Of a stretch of DNA of 35,304 nucleotides, positions 14,476-22,645 are shown piece after piece. Every line of letters starts with the position of its first letter. The first letter of the stretch is position 1. The stretch covers positions 1-35,304 of the forward strand of contig DASQWI010000028.1 in NCBI GenBank assembly GCA_035640355.1. Direction: 5' to 3'. Under the pieces are notes generated by a model that made no database searches, had not been told where the DNA came from, and saw only the letters and a program-made list of their open reading frames with translations. Origin of the DNA: Actinomycetota bacterium (lineage in GTDB: Bacteria; Actinomycetota; UBA4738; HRBIN12). Both the position numbers and the translations under genes were made by a program.

Positions 14476-16851
14476 CTACGCCGCGACGAACGGTTCGGTC
14501 TCGGGCGGCCTCGGCATGTCGACCTCCGACACCTCCCCGCGTTCGAGCGCGATCGCCAACACCTCGTCGATCGTCTCCACCGGATGGAACGCGATCTCCT
14601 CGCGAACCTGCTCGGGGACGTCGTCCAGGTCGCCCTCGTTCCGCTTGGGGAGGATGACCTCCTTCAGTCCGGCGCGGTGCGCCGCGAGCACCTTCTGCTT
14701 GAGCCCGCCGATCGGCAACACTCGCCCCTGCAGCGTGACCTCACCAGTCATACCGACGGTGCTCTTCACCGACGTCTGCGACAGCAGCGACGCGAGCGCA
14801 GTCACCATTGTCACGCCTGCACTCGGTCCGTCCTTCGGCACGGCGCCCGCCGGCACGTGAACGTGGAATCGCCCCCCGAGCGACGACGCCGGCACGCCGA
14901 GCTCCTCAGCGTGCGATCGCACGTAGCTGAGCGCTATCTGAGCGGACTCCTTCATGACGTCGCCAAGCTGTCCCGTCAGCATCAGCGCGTCGGGGCCTTC
15001 GCCCTCCATGCGCGTTGCCTCGATGAACAGCACGTCGCCGCCGGTGCCGGTTACGGCGAGACCCGTCGCGACGCCCGGTACGCTCGTGCGCTCCGCGGCC
15101 TCGAAGAAGAACCGCGGACGTCCGAGGTAATCTCGGACGTCGATCACGTCGACGTTCACCGGCGCGTGAGCGTCTCCCCGGGCCAGCTTGGTGGCCACCT
15201 TCCTCAGGACCTTGCCGAGCTCGCGCTCCAGGTTGCGCACTCCGGCCTCGCGCGTGTAGTCGCCGACGACCTGACGGATCGCTCCGTCCGTGACCGTGAC
15301 CTCGTCCTCGTTCAGCCCATTGCGTTCGAGCTGTCGGCCGAGCAGGTGGTATCGGGCGATGGCGACCTTCTCGTCCTCCGTGTAGCCGTCGAGCCGGATG
15401 ACCTCCATCCGGTCGAGCAGCGGCCCGGGGATCGTCTCGGCGACGTTCGCCGTGGAGATGAACAGCACCTCCGAAAGGTCGAGATCGACCTCCAGGTAGT
15501 GGTCGCGGAAGGTGTGGTTCTGCGCGGGATCGAGCACCTCGAGCAGCGCGCTCGAGGGATCGCCGCGCCAGTCGGCGCCGACCTTGTCGACCTCGTCCAG
15601 CATCATCACCGGGTTCTTGGTACCGGCTTCCTTCAGCGCGCGCACGATGCGGCCGGGCAGCGCACCGACGTACGTCCGCCGGTGGCCGCGGATCTCCGCC
15701 TCATCGTGGATGCCGCCGAGCGAGATGCGGACGAACTTGCGACCGAGCGCTCGGGCAACCGACTCGCCGAGTGAGGTCTTTCCCACGCCCGGTGGTCCGA
15801 CGAGCGTGAGGATCGCGCCCGAGCCCCGCCCCGACGCCGGGCCGAGCCCGCGCTCCTCACGCAGCTTGCGCACGGCGAGGTACTCGACGATGCGGTCCTT
15901 CACGTCGTCGAGGCCCTTGTGGTCCTCGTCGAGGATGCGTCGGGCATCACCGATGTCGAGGTTGTCCTCGGTTCGCACGCCCCACGGAATCTCGGTCATC
16001 CAATCCAGGTACGTGCGGATCCAGCCGTACTCGGGCGACTGCTCGGAGGTGCGCTCGAGCCGGCCGAGCTCCCGCTCGGCTTCCTTCCGCGCGCCGTCGG
16101 GCATGTTCGCCTCGGCGATCTTCCTGCGGTACTCCTCGGCGACGTTCTCCTCGGAGTCCTCGCCCAGCTCCTTGCGGATCGCGTCCATCTGCTGACGGAG
16201 GATGAACTCCCGCTGGTTCTTCTCGAGGCCCTCGCGGACGTCCGTGCGAATCTTGTCCTTCAGGTCGAGCTCGGCCAGAACGTCCTTCGCCCACTCCAGC
16301 ACCGTCTCCAGGCGCCGCTCGACGTCCAGCGTCTCGAGAACGTCGACCTTCTGCTCGAACGACAGGTCCGGCGAATAGCCGGCGGTGTCGGCGATCTGAC
16401 CGGGATCGGAGATACCCCGAAGGAACTCGGCGACCTGAGGCACGCCGCGCGCCTCCACGATGCTCTCGAGCGTCGCGCGGTACTCACGTGCCAGCTCGTG
16501 CGCTCGGGGCGAGGCGACCTCGTCCGGCCGCGGGTCGACCTCGACCCAGACGGCGTCGCCGGTACCCGGAACCCCACGGCTGATGACGGCCCGATGCATT
16601 CCGCGGATCACGAGCGCTTCCATCCCGTTCTGGAGGCGCCCGACGTCCTCGACCTTGGCCACCGTCCCGACCTGCGCGAAGCGCTGGCCGACCTTGGGGA
16701 CCAGCAGGATCTCGCCGCGGGTCGCGTCGGCGGCCGCGATCGCCCGGCGTGCGTCGTCGGACTCGACGGTGAGGGTGATGACCATGCCGGGCAGCACCAC
16801 GCCGGTGGTGAGCGGCAGGAGGGGCAGGATCTGGGTGTCGAGCTGAGCCAT
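14476..16851 (-). CDS. lon: ATP-dependent protease Lon (LonA type)
   Basis: A 791-residue LonA: ATP-driven cytosolic protease that degrades damaged and short-lived regulatory proteins. The N-terminal substrate domain opens with ILPLLPLTTGVVLPGMVITL. A central helical linker is followed by the AAA+ module with Walker A GPPGVGKTS (about residue 350), the highly conserved RISLGGIHDEAEIRGHRRTY segment, and Walker B VMMLDEVDK. The peptidase domain has the catalytic Ser in PKDGPSAGVTM (about residue 676) and the catalytic Lys about 42 residues later in GGLKQKVLAAHRAG. The ATG at 16851 is preferred to upstream in-frame codons because MAQLDTQILPLLPL matches the usual Lon beginning and AGGAG lies about 14 nt before it. 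An 18-nt inverted repeat 94-111 nt upstream is a candidate operator. Confidence 0.96.
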   Translation of the reverse strand: MAQLDTQILPLLPLTTGVVLPGMVITLTVESDDARRAIAAADATRGEILLVPKVGQRFAQVGTVAKVEDVGRLQNGMEALVIRGMHRAVISRGVPGTGDAVWVEVDPRPDEVASPRAHELAREYRATLESIVEARGVPQVAEFLRGISDPGQIADTAGYSPDLSFEQKVDVLETLDVERRLETVLEWAKDVLAELDLKDKIRTDVREGLEKNQREFILRQQMDAIRKELGEDSEENVAEEYRRKIAEANMPDGARKEAERELGRLERTSEQSPEYGWIRTYLDWMTEIPWGVRTEDNLDIGDARRILDEDHKGLDDVKDRIVEYLAVRKLREERGLGPASGRGSGAILTLVGPPGVGKTSLGESVARALGRKFVRISLGGIHDEAEIRGHRRTYVGALPGRIVRALKEAGTKNPVMMLDEVDKVGADWRGDPSSALLEVLDPAQNHTFRDHYLEVDLDLSEVLFISTANVAETIPGPLLDRMEVIRLDGYTEDEKVAIARYHLLGRQLERNGLNEDEVTVTDGAIRQVVGDYTREAGVRNLERELGKVLRKVATKLARGDAHAPVNVDVIDVRDYLGRPRFFFEAAERTSVPGVATGLAVTGTGGDVLFIEATRMEGEGPDALMLTGQLGDVMKESAQIALSYVRSHAEELGVPASSLGGRFHVHVPAGAVPKDGPSAGVTMVTALASLLSQTSVKSTVGMTGEVTLQGRVLPIGGLKQKVLAAHRAGLKEVILPKRNEGDLDDVPEQVREEIAFHPVETIDEVLAIALERGEVSEVDMPRPPETEPFVAA

Positions 16852-16944
16852 CTCTCGTCTCGCTCCTATCTCGTGGAACCGACAGCCGTCGGCTGCCCGT
16901 TGCATCTGCAGTTCCAAACGGACCGGCCACCGTGCCTATTCCAA

Positions 16945-16962
16945 GTGTAAGCGGCATTACAC
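16945..16962. promoter_or_regulatory. Candidate operator in the lon / hypothetical divergent promoter region
   Basis: GTGTAA-GCGGCA-TTACAC is a perfect 6-bp inverted repeat with a 6-nt spacer, in the 306-nt gap (16852-17157) between divergent genes. It lies 94 nt upstream of the lon start and about 195 nt upstream of the other gene. It does not match the HspR (HAIR), CIRCE or ClgR consensus sequences as I know them. Nothing else gene-like is visible in the gap. Confidence 0.4.
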
Positions 16963-17157
16963 CGATGGTAGGTCGGTTCCTCTGGGACGCACCCAGCCGT
17001 ACCTCGCGCCCGTGTGAGCGGTTCACCGACCGCCTAGCGGCCTCGACGCTCGGGCTCAAGGTCGGAGATGAGAAGACGATGGTGAAAGATGGCCTACTGC
17101 AACCCGTGCGGTACCGCCCTGGGAACCATCCCCTGAACGAAGGGGGCTGATAGCGGG

Positions 17158-18048
17158 ATGCCGAGGTCCAGACAGCGGCTCGTCGCGGCGATCGTCGCCT
17201 TCGTGGTGTTCGGCGGCGCCGGCGCGCTCGTTTGGGCGGCGCTCGGACCCGGGGACGACCCGCCGCCTCCGATCGGCGAGTACGAAACGACGCTCTACGA
17301 AAGCGACGCGGTCGTCCTGCAGAGCTCCGAGCACGGCGCCGAGCTGTGCGTCGGCGCAGTCGCCGACTCCTATCCGCCACAGTGCAGCGGCATCCCCATC
17401 TCCAACTGGAACTGGGGCATGGTCACAGGTGAGGAGTCGGCGTCGGGAACGACGTGGGGTCAGTTCCATGTCGTCGGCCGGTACGACGGCTCGGAGTTCA
17501 TGGTGACGAACGCCGGTCCGTACCGACAGCCACCGCCCGACGACGGAGATCCGTTCGCGGCGCCGTGCCCCGAACCGGAGGGCGGCTGGATCGCGACGAA
17601 CCCCTCACGCGCGACGGAAGAGCATCTCCAGATGGTGATGCGCGCGGCCGAGCGCGAGGGCGACTCGGCGGGTATCTGGGTCGACTACCTGGTCCCGCCG
17701 GAGATGGTGGACGAGGGAGCGGTCGCACCGAACGACGTCCTCCTGGTGGCCGCGTTCACCGGTGACCTCGTACGACACGAATCGGAGCTTCGCCAGATCT
17801 GGGGCGGCCCGCTCTGCGTGACTCGCCACAACCGAACGATGAAGGAGCTCGAACGGATCCAAGCCGAGATCGCGTCCGAGGTCGCCGACCAGCTCGGTAT
17901 CGAGAAGACGTGGTCGTCGATCGACGTAACGGCGAACGAGGTCGAGATCGGCGTCGTCGTTGCGGACGAGGACGTTCGCGAGGCGCTCGACGAGCGGTAC
18001 GGGCCCGGCGCGGTCGAGCTGCATCCGGCCCTTCTGCGCGTCCAGTAG
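17158..18048 (+). CDS. Membrane-anchored hypothetical protein with an SYPPQC motif
   Basis: A 296-residue protein of unknown function. One N-terminal transmembrane segment (about residues 8-30, LVAAIVAFVVFGGAGALVWAA) is followed by a Pro-rich linker and an exported domain. Early in that domain, ELCVGAVADSYPPQCSG places two Cys ten residues apart. I recognise this LC-x-G-x(4)-SxPPQC-x-G pattern as recurrent in exported actinobacterial proteins without a known function. Two further Cys (APCPEPEGG and PLCVTRHN) could make a second disulfide. The C-terminal 80 residues alternate charged helices and strands (MKELERIQAEIASEVADQLG... VEIGVVVADEDVREALDERYG). The ATG at 17158 follows GAAGGGGG by 14 nt, a loose Shine-Dalgarno. 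It precedes the DrrA-like gene by 64 nt, but that gene has its own likely promoter. Confidence 0.75.
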   Translation: MPRSRQRLVAAIVAFVVFGGAGALVWAALGPGDDPPPPIGEYETTLYESDAVVLQSSEHGAELCVGAVADSYPPQCSGIPISNWNWGMVTGEESASGTTWGQFHVVGRYDGSEFMVTNAGPYRQPPPDDGDPFAAPCPEPEGGWIATNPSRATEEHLQMVMRAAEREGDSAGIWVDYLVPPEMVDEGAVAPNDVLLVAAFTGDLVRHESELRQIWGGPLCVTRHNRTMKELERIQAEIASEVADQLGIEKTWSSIDVTANEVEIGVVVADEDVREALDERYGPGAVELHPALLRVQ

Positions 18049-18097
18049 TCGGACCATCCAAAGGTGCGCTGCGGTCGTCCCGTTCACACATGGGCTG

Positions 18098-18103
18098 TAG
18101 GAT
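18098..18103 (+). promoter_or_regulatory. Putative -10 box before the DrrA-like gene
   Basis: TAGGAT ends 9 nt before the GTG at 18113, which lacks a Shine-Dalgarno. The spacing suggests a leaderless or nearly leaderless transcript. No convincing -35 element is seen. Confidence 0.35.
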
Positions 18104-18112
18104 GCGTCGCTC

Positions 18113-19111
18113 GTGGACGCGACCATCCACGTCGAGGGGATCACCAAGCGTTTCGGCAACGTTGAAGCGCTCCGGGGGGTCGACCTGAAGGTTTTCCCCG
18201 GGTCGGTGTTCGGTCTGCTCGGGCCGAACGGCGCCGGCAAGACCACGATGATTCGGATCCTCACGACGTTGCTGCAACCGGACGACGGGCAGGCCACCGT
18301 CGCGGGGTATGACGTCGTTCGAGACGCCGAGCCACTGCGTCACGTCATCGGGCTCGCCGGGCAGTACGCGGCCATCGACGAGAACCTGACCGGTCAAGAG
18401 AACCTGGAGATGGTCGGCCGGCTCTACCACCTCACGGCGGAGGAGGCGACTCGACGCGGCGAGGCCGTGCTCGAGCGATTCGAGCTCACCGACGCCGCTC
18501 ACCGGGTCGCCAAGACGTACTCCGGCGGAATGCGACGGCGCCTGGACCTCGGCGCCAGCCTCGTCGGCCGGCCACAGGTCCTGTTCCTGGACGAACCGAC
18601 GACGGGACTCGATCCGCGGAGCCGGCTCGAGATGTGGGACATCATCCGTGAGCTCGTTCGCGACGGGACGACGCTGCTGTTGACCACGCAGTACATGGAG
18701 GAAGCGGACCGCCTGGCCGACTCGATCGCCGTGATCGACCAAGGGCTCGTGATCGCCGAGGGGACAGCCGACGATCTGAAGACGCGTGTCGGCGGGGAGG
18801 TCCTGGCCATACGTGTCGCCGACCGGACGCAGATCGGAGCCGCCGCTGGGGCCGTCCTCGGACTCGGGCCCGGCGGCGGCAACGCCGACAACGAGCGCGG
18901 CGAGATCACCCTCCCCGTCGGCGACAACGGGACGGGGATCCTGACCGAGGCCATCCGACGGCTGGACGCCGAGAAGATCGCGCTCGCCGACGTCGCGCTT
19001 CGTCGCCCGTCGCTCGACGACGTGTTCCTGTCGTTGACCGGCCACGCGGCCGAGGACGGCGGTGGGACAGGACCGGGCGAGGAACAACAGCGAGGGAGGA
19101 AGGGGCGATGA
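18113..19111 (+). CDS. Daunorubicin-resistance-type ABC transporter ATP-binding protein (DrrA-like)
   Basis: A 332-residue ATPase of the DrrA group. It has Walker A GPNGAGKTT (about residues 37-45), a Q-loop region VIGLAGQYAAIDENLTGQENL that is diagnostic of DrrA-like proteins, the signature YSGGMRRRLDLGASL, Walker B VLFLDEPTTGLDP and the switch region LLTTQYMEEADRLAD. The C-terminal extension of about 100 residues ends in the conserved RRPSLDDVFLSLTG, also typical of DrrA. It energises export with the membrane protein encoded next. The GTG at 18113 is the only start that keeps the usual N-terminus (IHVEGITKRFG). The stop overlaps the permease ATG by 4 nt (ATGA), so the two are translationally coupled. 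The substrate is unknown: drug, glycolipid or another hydrophobic compound. Confidence 0.92.
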   Translation: MDATIHVEGITKRFGNVEALRGVDLKVFPGSVFGLLGPNGAGKTTMIRILTTLLQPDDGQATVAGYDVVRDAEPLRHVIGLAGQYAAIDENLTGQENLEMVGRLYHLTAEEATRRGEAVLERFELTDAAHRVAKTYSGGMRRRLDLGASLVGRPQVLFLDEPTTGLDPRSRLEMWDIIRELVRDGTTLLLTTQYMEEADRLADSIAVIDQGLVIAEGTADDLKTRVGGEVLAIRVADRTQIGAAAGAVLGLGPGGGNADNERGEITLPVGDNGTGILTEAIRRLDAEKIALADVALRRPSLDDVFLSLTGHAAEDGGGTGPGEEQQRGRKGR

Positions 19112-19959
19112 GCGCCGCGACGACAACGACGACGCAGGTCGCACGGAGTCGGACCCGCCTCGCACTGTCGGACTGGTGGGTGCTCACCAAGCGGAACCTG
19201 CTCACCTACATCCGCAAGCCGGACCTGCTGGTGTTCTCGACAATCCAGCCGGTGATGTTCGTGCTGCTGTTCGTCTACGTGTTCGGCGGCGCGTTCGAGA
19301 TGATCCTGCCGCCGAACGTAACGTACGTGGACTTCCTGATTCCGGGGATCATCGTCCAGACGTCGATCTTCGCGGCGCTCCAGACGGGCGTCGGGCTCGC
19401 CGACGACCTGCAGAAGGGGCTCATCGAGCGGTTCAAGTCGCTGCCGATGGCGCGTTCGGCCGTTCTCGCCGGACGCACCGCTGCCGACACCGTGTCGGTC
19501 GTGTTCCAGATCGTGCTCATGGTCATCGTCGGCGTCCTGATCGGGTATCGGCTCCACGAAGGGATCACCGAGGCGGTACTCGCGTTCGTGTTGATCGTGG
19601 CCGTCGGGTACACGTTCACCTGGGTGGCGGCGTTCGCCGGCCTCGCGTTGAAGAGCGTCGAGGCGGTTCAGGCCGCGACGTTCACGATCGTGTTCCCCGT
19701 CATCTTCGTCAGCTCGGCGTTCGTTCCGGTCGACTCGATGCCGGGCTGGATCCAGCCGATCGCGCGCAACAACCCCATGACGATCTGGGTCGACACCGTG
19801 CGGTCCCTGACGCTCGGCGACCCGTTCACCGACAGCCGGAGCCCCCTGTTCCAGAGCATCCCCGATCTCGGCGCGCTCGCTTGGCAGTCGCTCGCCTGGA
19901 TCGCCGTCATCCTGGCCATCGCCGTGCCGGTAGGCGTTCGTATGTACCGCCGCACCTAA
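19108..19959 (+). CDS. ABC-2 type permease, DrrB-like
   Basis: The 283-residue membrane partner of the DrrA-like ATPase. After an N-terminal cytoplasmic segment with the helix SDWWVLTKRNLLTYIRKPDLL, six transmembrane helices follow: VFSTIQPVMFVLLFVYVFGG, then FLIPGIIVQTSIFAAL, the VVFQIVLMVIVGVLIGY and VLAFVLIVAVGYTFTWVAAF helices, FTIVFPVIFVSSAF, and the C-terminal IAVILAIAVPVGV. The loop DLQKGLIERFKSLPMARSAVLAGR is the conserved coupling region of the ABC2_membrane/DrrB family, and the FVSSAFVPVDSMPGWIQPIARNNPMT stretch is also typical. Shine-Dalgarno GGGAGGAAGGGG lies directly before the ATG. Confidence 0.92.
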   Translation: MSAATTTTTQVARSRTRLALSDWWVLTKRNLLTYIRKPDLLVFSTIQPVMFVLLFVYVFGGAFEMILPPNVTYVDFLIPGIIVQTSIFAALQTGVGLADDLQKGLIERFKSLPMARSAVLAGRTAADTVSVVFQIVLMVIVGVLIGYRLHEGITEAVLAFVLIVAVGYTFTWVAAFAGLALKSVEAVQAATFTIVFPVIFVSSAFVPVDSMPGWIQPIARNNPMTIWVDTVRSLTLGDPFTDSRSPLFQSIPDLGALAWQSLAWIAVILAIAVPVGVRMYRRT

Positions 19960-20077
19960 CGGCGCCGAACGGCTCGGTCAAACGCCAGGCCCTCTCTCGA
20001 GCACGCACCTTCGCGCCCATCGCGGCGTTCAGGTGTCCCCAACCGGTGCCGATACGTCCTCGGGAGAAGGAGCGTTC

Positions 20078-20704
20078 ATGCAGGCACCGACGGCACCAGG
20101 CAACGCCCCTGCCGGTCTCCCAGGCGTAGCGCTCCCACGTCCTCCGGATGACGTACCGGCCATCGAGACCTCCGGGTGGAACGCCGGCTCCGTCATCGCC
20201 GTGATCGTGGCCACCGCGCTCCTCGTCGCCGGCGTCACGCTGTTCCTGAACCGGATTCCGGCCGTCGAGCTGCCGGAGGGGTTCGGCGGCCTCCCACAGG
20301 CGCGCGGTCCCGAGATCGACGAAGTGCTCGACGAGTTCCATCGCGAGGTCGAAGGGCTGGGCATCCACGGGGACATGGGGCTGTACGGGACGGACGCGTT
20401 CCCGACCGTCGCGCTCGTATGGGTCGAAGATCCGTCGGTCGATACGGCCGACGAAGCATGGAACGCCTTCGCCGCGGGCTTCAATCAGGGCTTGCCGGCA
20501 GGTTCCCTCGACGAGACGGGGCGGACCTCCGAGCTCGTCGGCGGTGTGGCCTACCTGTGCGCGCAGGTGGATGCGGCCCCGCCGTCGAACGTGTGCCTGT
20601 GGGAGGAAAGCCAGGTGTTCTGGATCCTTGTGGACCTCTCGGGAGCGTCGCAGAACGGCACGCAGGATCTAGCGGTCACCGCGCACGACGCGATCGCCGC
20701 ATAG
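20078..20704 (+). CDS. Hypothetical single-pass membrane protein
   Basis: A 208-residue protein I do not recognise. About 30 Pro/Ala-rich residues lead to one transmembrane helix (about residues 39-57, SVIAVIVATALLVAGVTLFL). Type II or N-in orientation would place the remaining 150 residues outside. The exported part is acidic and holds two Cys (VAYLCAQVDAAPPSNVCLWE) twelve residues apart that could pair. The segment VAYLCAQVDAAPPSNVCLWEE followed by VFWILVDLSG resembles the small anti-sigma-factor-associated or lipoprotein-like domains of Actinomycetota, but only in general pattern. ATG at 20078 has AAGGAG 8 nt upstream and is preferred to an in-frame GTG at 20033. It lies between a DrrAB exporter and an MFS exporter, 118 nt and 88 nt from its neighbours. 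Confidence 0.7.
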   Translation: MQAPTAPGNAPAGLPGVALPRPPDDVPAIETSGWNAGSVIAVIVATALLVAGVTLFLNRIPAVELPEGFGGLPQARGPEIDEVLDEFHREVEGLGIHGDMGLYGTDAFPTVALVWVEDPSVDTADEAWNAFAAGFNQGLPAGSLDETGRTSELVGGVAYLCAQVDAAPPSNVCLWEESQVFWILVDLSGASQNGTQDLAVTAHDAIAA

Positions 20705-20792
20705 CCGCCCAACCTCGCGGAACATCTCCGACGGCCCCGGGGTTGTGACGTTGGGTCGTTAGAGTCCCCGGTGCCGAAGAGGAGCTGGCACG

Positions 20793-22373
20793 ATGTCATT
20801 GCTCGGTTTCGAGGGCGAGAACGCGCGGGAGAAGGTTCTCGTTCTTCTCACCATGTGTTTCGCCCTGGCGATGGCGATGCTCGACAACACCGTCGTCAAC
20901 GTGGCGCTGCCGACGATCAGCCGCGAGCTCGACGCCGGGGTCAGCGAGCTCCAGTGGATCGTCGACGGCTACGTCCTCGCGTTGGCGTCGTTCCTTCTGA
21001 CCGGCGGCATCGTGGGCGACCGCTACGGGCGCAAGAAGACCTTCCTCACCGGGCTGGTGGTGTTCACCGCCGCTTCGCTCGCGTGCGGACTGTCGCAGGA
21101 CACCGCCCAGCTGATCGCCGCCAGGGCGATCCAAGGTGTCGGCGCGGCACTGCTGCTCCCGGGAACGCTGTCGATCATCACGGTCACGTTTCCGCCGCAC
21201 GAGCGCGCCCGCGCGATCGGCCTGTGGGCCGGCGTGTCCGGGCTTGCCCTGGCACTTGGTCCGACCGTGGGGGGTCTGATGGTCGAACGCCTGGGCTGGG
21301 AGTCGGTGTTCTTCCTGAACGTCCCGATCGGTGTGATCGCCTTCCTCGTGGCGACGCGAACCGTGCGCGAGTCCACCTCACCGGAGCTGCGACGCCTCGA
21401 CGCGCCTGGCCTCCTGCTCGGAACCTCGGCCTTGTTCCTCGTGACATACGGGCTCATCGAATCGAACGAGCGCGGCTGGAGCGACCCGTTGATCGTCGGC
21501 TCGCTGGTCGCGTTCGCGATTTTGCTCGTCGCGTTCCTGGCGTGGGAGCGACGAAGCCCTCACCCGATGATGCCGCTTCGTTTGTTCCGCATCCCGGCCT
21601 TCTCCGCCGGAAACACCGTCGCGTTCAGCGTGTCGCTCGGGATGTTCGCGACGTTCTTCTTCATGAGCTTGTACATGCAGACGATCCGGGGGTACACGGC
21701 GTTGGAGGCCGGCGTGCGCTTCCTTCCATTGACGCTGGCGGTCATCGTCACGGCGCCGAACGCCGGGCGCTACGCGCAGAAGCACGGCTCGCGCATCCCG
21801 ATGACGTACGGGCTGACCTTGGCGGGCGGCGGCCTTCTCGTGTTGTCACGTCTGTCGCTCGATACTCCGTACCTGTTGATGCTGCCGGTCTTCGCCGTCA
21901 TGGGTCACGGCATCGGCGCGACCATGGCGCCGATGACGGCCGCGGTGATGAACGCGGTTGGTTCGGAACGCGCCGGGCTCGGCTCGGCCATGACGAACAC
22001 GTCGCGCGAGGTCGGCGGGGTTTTCGGCATCGCCCTGCTCGGCACGGTGCTCACGACGAGGCTGCGGCACGTAATCGAGCCGGCGCTGACGCCGCTGGGC
22101 CTGTCGCCGCAGCAGCAGGCCGCCGTCGCCGACGCCGCCGGTCACGGCAACATCGACCCCGCGCTGCTAGCCACGCTGCCGTCCGATCAACAGGCCCGCG
22201 TGATCGACGCGTTCCGTACCTCGTTCATGAGCGGGTTCCGGATCTCGCTCGTCATCGGTGGACTCGTGCTGTTGACCGCGGCCGTCGTGGCGAATCGCTT
22301 CATTCCGGGGAGAGCCGCGGCGCGCGAGGTGATGGCCGAGCGCGACGGGCTCGCGCCGGCGATGGAGCTGTGA
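20793..22373 (+). CDS. MFS drug exporter, DHA2 (EmrB/QacA) family, 14 TM
   Basis: A 526-residue major facilitator with the length and features of the 14-helix DHA2 family, proton-driven exporters of drugs, dyes or cell-envelope metabolites. Near the N-terminus are MAMLDNTVVNVALPTI, the family's motif D1 with its Asp, and QWIVDGYVLALASFLLTGGIVGDRYGRKKTF, which contains motif A. Motif C-like glycines occur in GLWAGVSGLALALGPTVGGLMVERLGWESVFFLNVPIG, which is almost diagnostic for DHA2. A long loop near residues 430-460 precedes the last helices. The Shine-Dalgarno is GAAGAGGAG before the ATG. A TAGAGT box at 20760-20765 could be its -10. The substrate is unknown and no adjacent regulator is present. 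Confidence 0.92.
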   Translation: MSLLGFEGENAREKVLVLLTMCFALAMAMLDNTVVNVALPTISRELDAGVSELQWIVDGYVLALASFLLTGGIVGDRYGRKKTFLTGLVVFTAASLACGLSQDTAQLIAARAIQGVGAALLLPGTLSIITVTFPPHERARAIGLWAGVSGLALALGPTVGGLMVERLGWESVFFLNVPIGVIAFLVATRTVRESTSPELRRLDAPGLLLGTSALFLVTYGLIESNERGWSDPLIVGSLVAFAILLVAFLAWERRSPHPMMPLRLFRIPAFSAGNTVAFSVSLGMFATFFFMSLYMQTIRGYTALEAGVRFLPLTLAVIVTAPNAGRYAQKHGSRIPMTYGLTLAGGGLLVLSRLSLDTPYLLMLPVFAVMGHGIGATMAPMTAAVMNAVGSERAGLGSAMTNTSREVGGVFGIALLGTVLTTRLRHVIEPALTPLGLSPQQQAAVADAAGHGNIDPALLATLPSDQQARVIDAFRTSFMSGFRISLVIGGLVLLTAAVVANRFIPGRAAAREVMAERDGLAPAMEL

Positions 22374-22398
22374 TCCACTTTCCTCGAGGGGGTTCGAG

Positions 22399-22641
22399 AT
22401 GGAAGACGAGAACGTGATCTCTCGCATCGAGGCGCTCGCGCACGAAGAGCACGAGCTATTCGAGAAGGAAGCCGAAGGCGACGTGTCGACGGCGGACCGG
22501 GAGCGCCTGAAGGGCATCCAGGTCCAGCTAGACCAGTGCTACGACCTGCTCAGGCAGCGTCGAGCGCGGAGAGCAGCCGGCCTCGATCCGAACGATGCGA
22601 ACGTGCGAGACGAGACGACCGTCGAGGGCTATCTTTCGTAG
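22399..22641 (+). CDS. DUF2630 family protein
   Basis: An 80-residue acidic helical protein that matches DUF2630, a small family common in Actinomycetota and of unknown function. It begins ENVISRIEALAHEEHELFEKEAEG, has the hallmark QVQLDQCYDLLRQRRARRAAG and ends with VEGYLS. The Leu-rich helices suggest a coiled coil or helical hairpin, probably cytosolic. It begins 25 nt after the MFS gene with GAGGGGG about 6 nt before the ATG, and the next gene starts 4 nt after its stop. The three genes may therefore share a transcript. Confidence 0.92.
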   Translation: MEDENVISRIEALAHEEHELFEKEAEGDVSTADRERLKGIQVQLDQCYDLLRQRRARRAAGLDPNDANVRDETTVEGYLS

Positions 22642-22645
22642 CTAG

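Noticed and set aside
20771-22417. 548-residue plus-strand frame over the DHA2 transporter
   Set aside because: Composition is Arg/Gly-rich and without domains. The overlapping frame from 20793 encodes a clear 14-helix MFS protein.
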